Assembly (NCBI RefSeq): GCF_964355755.1
Contig: NC_092674.1
Coordinates: 10,113,001 to 10,177,000 of the forward strand
DNA length: 64,000 nucleotides
Direction: 5' to 3'
From: Antedon mediterranea
Taxonomy: Eukaryota > Echinodermata > Crinoidea > Comatulida > Antedonidae
Shown: positions 61,201-64,000 of the stretch, in pieces
Position numbering within the stretch: the stretch's first letter is position 1
Layout of the letters: the number at the start of each line of letters is the position of its first letter
The notes under the pieces: model-generated
Told to the model about the DNA's origin: nothing
The model's database searches: none
The model's input: only the letters and a program-made list of their open reading frames with translations
Made by a program: the position numbers and the translations under genes

Positions 61201-64000
61201 TGAACAATTGTAATTCATCATCATTCATCCAGGTTTTGGTACATTCATCTGGGCGCCCAAAAACATATTTTTGAAAAAGATTTAAAAATCACTATTCATA
61301 TGTCCAGAAACTTCTATCTCAACCTACTATTATAGGCATAATTTACGTGCGAAGCGCAACACGTCAAATCAAACCATAATTTTGTCGCGACGGATGAACA
61401 TCAAATCAAACTTGTAGGCATCGTGCGATTCTCAACTTCAACGCGGTGAATTCGGAACTATTGAAGGCTCAGCGCGTGACTTCGCTAGAGTTGGTCCAAG
61501 GAAATGTTTTTGCTTTCGCTTCAATCTAGCTAATCAAATCACAAGGATAGTAAGGGTATGTGTGATGTCATCAGAAAGTTTGTTCAACATGGATGTTGTC
61601 AGCAGAGCAAAGTGCTAAATATAGTAAACATTACCTCTATTGGCCCAAGTTGGTCTTGTGCATCCTGTATTTAAAAAAAGAAAATATTAGATTAGGAGTA
61701 TTGTGATCCATACACATGCGGTTTCAAAATGGTGTCCATGCAAACATTTTCTATTTTGACAAATAAAGTTTATCTGTCTATTAACAAATACTTTAAACAT
61801 TGAGTAACCAAGTTCAATACCTTTATCTCTCTAGCATACAGCTGATTGGACGATGCAAGTTCTATTTGTTGATTCTCTAGTTGTTTTCGGTGCTGTAATA
61901 CTTCCGTCAGTCGGAGTTTTTCGCTGGTTATGCTGTTCAACTTTGCATTCAGGAGTTGTAGACGTTCCTGTTGTTCTTCGACTTGTCTGCGTTTTGATTC
62001 AACCATTTTATTTATTCCCTCTCTGCAAATAATTTATACAGAAACCTATGAACCTGGACAGCTACATATTATATATATCATAAATAAATAAATAAATTCC
62101 TGTCATTTGATTGAATGATTGTGGGTCACATGGTGCGCAATAGTATACAAATAATATTATGAATATTTAAGAGTTGGATGGTGAGATTGTTTCTTGAGTA
62201 AAGCTTCAAAATAACAGTTTACAGTAAATCAGTGGGTGGTCAGAAAAAGAAATCGTTAACAATACTAAAAAAGCAATGGGCTCTGGTGGTCAATTCAAAC
62301 ATTAACAGTGGCATCAAGGTCAGTGGCTGTCAATCAAATAACCGTTATTTTGTGTTGCAGCTACAAGTTGCACAGTGATAACCGATTAAATAACGATTGG
62401 GTGTTTTTAACCATTATTTTCATGCTGCCATTTAACTTTTTATTGAAAATTTGTTCTGTTTCTGTTGCCAAGAAATTAGAGTTATGTATCCACATGGTTA
62501 ATAACTGGTTGTTCTTTAGAAGCAGAAACAGGACCTTAGTCCTTGGCTTCTTTCTAATATTTTAAAGGTACTTACAACTTGATTTCCAAATCTCTACGCT
62601 CAGATTCAACAACTTCAATAGTTCTGCTTGTATCTGGAAGTCAAAATGAACAAAATAAATAACACAGTGCATCCATGTTCAAGGCAAGTCAAAAGTATAA
62701 ATATACAGCAGTAATAAACATTTTAAAATAACTAAGTGCTTTACACATAAAAATGATTCACAAAATATCTTAAGATAACCAAACAAGAGAAAAGCAGAGG
62801 AACCATTTACGGCGCTCCGTTCTCCAGCACTTTGAAGCTCCCATATAAGAGCTTGCGGGAACACAGTATTCACAGGAGCTTGAGTGAAAAGGCATCTGTC
62901 TATCCTACTAAAATAAGAAGTACAAAAATAGATATACATCTCTAGCTGCTAGAATGGTTTACCTGCACCGGCCATTTGCATTGACAACTGATTCAGTTTT
63001 CGGTCAAGTAAGGCTAGTTCCTTCTGGCATTCTTCCATTCGTATGATATCTGGTCTAATCTCATTGGCCATTGATTCATCCAACTGCAAGGAATTCATAC
63101 GATCCTCCTCCTATTGCAAAAAAAGCATCTTGATACAGTAACAAAATAATAAGTAACCACAGATGAACAGTGGCAGAATACATGGGGCAAAGGAGTGCTA
63201 AAGCTAATTTTTATTTTTTCCATTTTTCTCTCATACATGTCAATGCCGTGAAATCTGCCAGTAACGGACTCTCTCAAAACTGATAACTCATCCAAAACAG
63301 ACTTTTCATAAAGTTCAAAAGGACAAAAATTCTAATTATAATACCAACATTACTGGTAAACAATGCTGACTGTGTTGTGGTAAATTTGATTTGATTTCAC
63401 ATTTGATAAATTCAGTAGTAGCCGGTAGAACCCCTCCTTTGGGACACACACCTTTGGCCAAACCCTATTCAGGGGACACTTTGTTGGGTTCAAAAAGTGT
63501 CATCAATAGATGTTCCACTGTAGTTTAGAGAAACACATTGAACCTGATCATACCTGGGATATAGTGCTGCGTAGTTTACCAATTTCATCTCCAATTGATG
63601 TGACCTTTGATTTGAGGTCAGGAATCTCGGAAGACAACTTCTTCATCTAAAATAAAACAAATACGCACTGACAACAAAACAGAATATTTCAACAAAAAGA
63701 CGATGTTGAAGATAATTGTTGAGGAGGATGACTGTGTTAACAACAATTATAAATTTATTATTATTTATTCTTTATACTGGGTGGCCTCTTCAGTCAAAGA
63801 CTGTTCTCCCAGAACCCAGTTATGATAAGTGGCTGTGTGTGTACACACTGGTGTAACCCCCTTTTTTATGGTGCCTATGTTAATACATTACGTTACTTAC
63901 ATTTTCTTTAAGTGGTTTCATGTGTACAAGTTTGTTCCTCTTTACCATACTCTGCTCAATTAAGTTTTCTTTTTCAATCATTTTTTGCGGCGCCATACGC
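52205..64000 (-). CDS. RAD50: RAD50 DNA repair ATPase, C-terminal half (17 exons, 5' part beyond right edge)
   Basis: Minus-strand join: 63901-64000 (partial), 63554-63646, 62963-63110, 62576-62633, 61821-62022, 61635-61664, 61106-61186, 60949-61007, 60441-60588, 60046-60219, 58947-59072, 58566-58618, 58119-58204, 55791-55933, 53434-53567, 52951-53079 and 52205-52262. Every phase matches; the result is 606 residues, close to the human segment from about residue 710 to 1312. RAD50 is the SMC-like ATPase of the MRE11-RAD50-NBS1 complex in double-strand-break repair and checkpoint signalling. Visible: returning coiled coil; the strongly conserved NKDLDKYY...[20 protein letters not shown] block; ABC signature in [12 protein letters not shown]; Walker B in [14 protein letters not shown]-loop in VITHDE. 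Walker A and the CxxC zinc hook lie outside the window. The AATAAA for this strand is about 120 nt past the stop. Confidence 0.97.
52951..53079 (-). CDS. RAD50: RAD50 exon, H-loop
   Basis: 129 nt: [20 protein letters not shown] and then [20 protein letters not shown]. The ITHDE histidine is the ABC switch (H-loop). Acceptor CTCTAG, donor CAGA|GTAAGC. Confidence 0.97.
53132..53255. repeat. Hairpin module, copy 2 (124-bp foldback)
   Basis: Arms AAGTTTGTGGTACA...GTATATTAG and their inverse enclose AGTTCTGAAAAGAACT (GAAA-loop hairpin), GTTGAGTTTCTCGAC and GTCCTCAGGAGCGAG. It sits 52 bp upstream of a RAD50 exon, in the intron. Confidence 0.8.
53434..53567 (-). CDS. RAD50: RAD50 exon, Walker B / D-loop
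   Basis: 134 nt: [20 protein letters not shown], then [20 protein letters not shown]. It contains the Walker B Asp-Glu pair and D-loop (TNLD) of the ATPase head. Acceptor TTCTAG, donor TCAG|GTGGGT. Confidence 0.98.
53748..54055. repeat. 70-bp-period minisatellite in a RAD50 intron
   Basis: Four-plus units of TTGTATAAATTTTATCC, ATGTTACCTCAGTACCAT and CGCAGTAATTTTGTACACAG; CAGTTTAACA recurs at 53811, 53881, 53951 and 54021. It is preceded by a doubled ATAATTTGCATGCCTA. Confidence 0.93.
54913..55225 (+). mobile_element. tRNA-derived SINE, family B
   Basis: A tRNA-like head at 54913-54990 with acceptor GAGTGAG/CTCACTC, A box TGGCCGAGCGG and B box GGGTTCGAGGC. The long variable region suggests a class II (Leu/Ser-like) parent. 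The body includes GTTCTGGTGGTAGAACGAGT, GTGCACTTTAAAGAACC and AGTCTTTGACTGAAGAGG and ends in an AAAACAAACAAA tail. Confidence 0.88.
55791..55933 (-). CDS. RAD50: RAD50 exon, ABC signature region
   Basis: 143 nt: [20 protein letters not shown], then [20 protein letters not shown] and SAGQK. The CSAGQK element is the ABC-ATPase signature that contacts ATP across the dimer. The donor AAG|GTTGGT is weak. Acceptor CAACAG. Confidence 0.97.
56012..57897. repeat. 70-bp satellite with higher-order structure
   Basis: About 27 head-to-tail units of 70 bp (some 69) in a RAD50 intron. Unit landmarks: GTTTACACACGCCTGGGCTT, CAACACGGGCACCTTGTATG, GTGTGNGCTCCGGTGTGTGT. Each unit starts GTTTACACAC and ends GTGTGTAAAC, so it is bounded by a 10-bp inverted repeat. 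56379-57006 and 57007-57634 are the same nine-monomer, 628-bp block, including rare variants. Confidence 0.98.
58119..58204 (-). CDS. RAD50: RAD50 exon, base of coiled coil
   Basis: 86 nt: [20 protein letters not shown] and WRNTYKGN, matching human [20 protein letters not shown] with WRSTYRG. This is one of the most conserved RAD50 blocks. Acceptor TTACAG, donor AATG|GTATGG. Confidence 0.98.
58205..58565. other. RAD50 intron with an old dispersed repeat
   Basis: Contains CAGCACACCAGGAGATGATT and AGTAAAGCATCTTGCCTAAG-GATGCAA, a pattern reminiscent of CTTGCCTAAGGACACAA-type repeats common in invertebrate genomes. No gene. Confidence 0.4.
58566..58618 (-). CDS. RAD50: RAD50 short exon, MRE11-proximal helix
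   Basis: 53 nt reading [17 protein letters not shown], nearly identical to human TTELVNKDLDIYYKTLD. Acceptor TTACAG, donor ACAG|GTAGGT. Confidence 0.97.
58947..59072 (-). CDS. RAD50: RAD50 exon, distal coiled coil
   Basis: 126 nt, phase 0: [18 protein letters not shown] and [16 protein letters not shown]. It matches human NHNLALGRQKGYEEEI and FRDAEEKYREMMIVMR. Acceptor TTTTAG, donor AAG|GTGAGA. Confidence 0.96.
59073..60045. other. RAD50 intron with a repeat at 59757-59968
   Basis: On the minus strand 59757-59968 reads TACCTCTGCCAAGGAGGTAT, then (GTTT)n and GCAGGATTACTCAAAAAGT, with a body of TGGTCCTAATTCTGGACC type. This pattern is familiar from many invertebrate genomes. The rest is AT-rich without a gene. 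Confidence 0.55.
60046..60219 (-). CDS. RAD50: RAD50 exon, coiled coil
   Basis: 174 nt, phase 0: [20 protein letters not shown] through [14 protein letters not shown]. It aligns with human [20 protein letters not shown]. Acceptor TTACAG, donor GAG|GTAAGA. Confidence 0.96.
60441..60588 (-). CDS. RAD50: RAD50 exon, coiled coil
   Basis: 148 nt: [18 protein letters not shown], then a run of Glu/Lys heptads ending KEDVAKQQ. It aligns with human YIQDGKDDYKKQKETELNK. Acceptor ATTTAG, donor CAG|GTAATA. Confidence 0.96.
60877..60930 (-). repeat. Hairpin module, copy 3
   Basis: On the minus strand: GTTGATATAAAGTTTGTGG, TACATAACGTATAGTTCTG and AAAAGAACTGTTTCTC, colinear with copies 1 and 2. It lies 18 bp from a RAD50 exon. 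A further CATTTACG/CGTAAATG hairpin is adjacent at 60835-60862. Confidence 0.75.
60949..61007 (-). CDS. RAD50: RAD50 short exon, coiled coil
   Basis: 59 nt reading [19 protein letters not shown] plus two bases of Arg. Acceptor TTTCAG, donor AAAAG|GTAGTT. It sits where human has the [20 protein letters not shown] segment. Confidence 0.93.
61106..61186 (-). CDS. RAD50: RAD50 exon, coiled coil
   Basis: 81 nt, phase 0: [15 protein letters not shown] and [12 protein letters not shown]. Of two nearby AGs, the one before AGAAAA keeps the frame. Donor CAG|GTCAGT. Confidence 0.94.
61187..61634. other. RAD50 intron with a GC-richer unexplained block
   Basis: Positions 61325-61580 are GC-richer, with many CGs (TTTGTCGCGACGG, CAACGCGGTGAATTCGG, CTCAGCGCGTGACTTCGC), unlike the flanks. 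There is no long ORF and no clear terminal repeats; it could be a decayed MITE. Confidence 0.5.
61635..61664 (-). CDS. RAD50: RAD50 30-nt microexon
   Basis: Ten codons, [10 protein letters not shown], in frame between YAREIK and [10 protein letters not shown]; human RAD50 has DAKEQVSPLE at this place. It has an AATACAG acceptor and GAG|GTAATG donor. It is too short for most gene finders but clearly conserved. Confidence 0.94.
61821..62022 (-). CDS. RAD50: RAD50 exon, coiled coil
   Basis: 202 nt. [20 protein letters not shown] and [20 protein letters not shown] match human EQIQHLKSTTNELKSEKLQ and LQRRQQLEEQTVEL closely; the exon ends YAREIK (human YREIK). Acceptor TTGCAG, donor AAG|GTATTG. 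Confidence 0.97.
62090..62165. mobile_element. Fragment of the 23.7-kb foldback MITE family
   Basis: AATTCCTGTCATTTGATTG and GTGGGTCACATGGTGCGCAA match the reverse complement of 23930-23975 with few changes, so it is a second, truncated copy in a RAD50 intron. Confidence 0.7.
62576..62633 (-). CDS. RAD50: RAD50 short exon, coiled coil
   Basis: 58 nt reading [19 protein letters not shown], with split codons at both ends; it corresponds to human DLDRTVQQVNQEKQEKQ. Acceptor TTCCAG, donor GTT|GTAAGT. Confidence 0.92.
62963..63110 (-). CDS. RAD50: RAD50 exon, coiled coil
   Basis: 148 nt: [18 protein letters not shown] and [18 protein letters not shown] heptad-type sequence. It aligns with the human EEESAKVCLTDVTIMERF region. 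Acceptor CAATAG, donor GCAG|GTAAAC. An acceptor 3 nt downstream (GAG) could give a one-residue variant. Confidence 0.94.
63431..63525. repeat. GTGTCCCC-type dispersed repeat
   Basis: CTATTCAGGGGACACTTTGT and AAAAAGTGTCATCAATAGAT, related to blocks at 705-850, 8493-8600, 41085-41105 and 55608-55650. It appears to be built of short GTGTCC-(N)~12-TAG(A/G)GG modules. Confidence 0.55.
63554..63646 (-). CDS. RAD50: RAD50 exon, coiled coil
   Basis: 93 nt, phase 0 at both ends. It reads [15 protein letters not shown] and then [16 protein letters not shown], aligning with human ...[22 protein letters not shown]. Acceptor TTTTAG, donor CAG|GTATGA. Confidence 0.95.
63770..63880 (-). mobile_element. 3' fragment of SINE family B
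   Basis: The minus strand reads GGGGGTTACACCAGTGTGTA, then CAGTCTTTGACTGAAGAGG and CCACCCAGTATAAAG, the same 3' half as the SINE at 54913. Confidence 0.8.
63901..64000 (-). CDS. RAD50: RAD50 exon (partial, cut by window edge)
   Basis: Encodes [16 protein letters not shown] and [11 protein letters not shown], helical coiled coil aligned just after the zinc-hook region of human RAD50. The donor is AAT|GTAAGT (reverse of 63895-63900). One base of a split codon remains at the right edge, so the exon continues outside the window. Confidence 0.9.

Overview
This is animal (metazoan) nuclear DNA: AT-rich, with long introns, GT-AG splice sites and dense decayed transposable elements. Two conserved protein-coding genes lie tail to tail. 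The repeat spectrum (5S-derived and tRNA-derived SINEs, CR1/Jockey-type LINE pieces, many foldback MITEs) and the proteins' closeness to vertebrate orthologues suggest a marine invertebrate deuterostome, possibly an echinoderm. That placement is inference and cannot be proved from the window.

Plus strand, 2956-47033: an ARHGAP6-type Rho GTPase-activating protein. It reconstructs as nine coding exons with consistent phases (60, 154, 111, 170, 225, 151, 152, 177 and 1146 nt), giving about 781 residues. The RhoGAP domain, with arginine finger R230, K267 and N359, spans exons 5-8. A long disordered C-terminal exon ends in a PDZ-ligand-like ETLV. Exon 1 is short and the least certain. Intron 8 has a GC-AG boundary.

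Minus strand, 64000-52205: the C-terminal half of RAD50, in 17 exons and 606 residues. It covers the descending coiled coil after the zinc hook, then the ABC signature (exon at 55791-55933), Walker B (53434-53567), the H-loop (52951-53079) and the stop codon at 52205. The N-terminal half (Walker A and hook) lies beyond the right edge. The genes converge on about 5 kb of intergenic DNA (47034-52204) that carries the ARHGAP6 3'UTR, a LINE remnant, a duplicated segment and a strong hairpin.

The rest is mobile and repetitive DNA. Notable items are a 1.9-kb, 70-bp-period satellite in a RAD50 intron with two identical 628-bp nine-monomer higher-order repeats; a 2.3-kb 5'-truncated LINE whose stop codon is the TTAA target of a nested 1.6-kb transposon; two further TTAA-flanked elements; a TA-flanked MITE with perfect 25-bp inverted repeats; a 5S rRNA-derived SINE inside a duplicated 150-bp segment; two tRNA-derived SINE families; an AT-rich minisatellite; and a recurring hairpin module present in three copies. 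No prokaryotic genes, CRISPR arrays or viral genes were seen.
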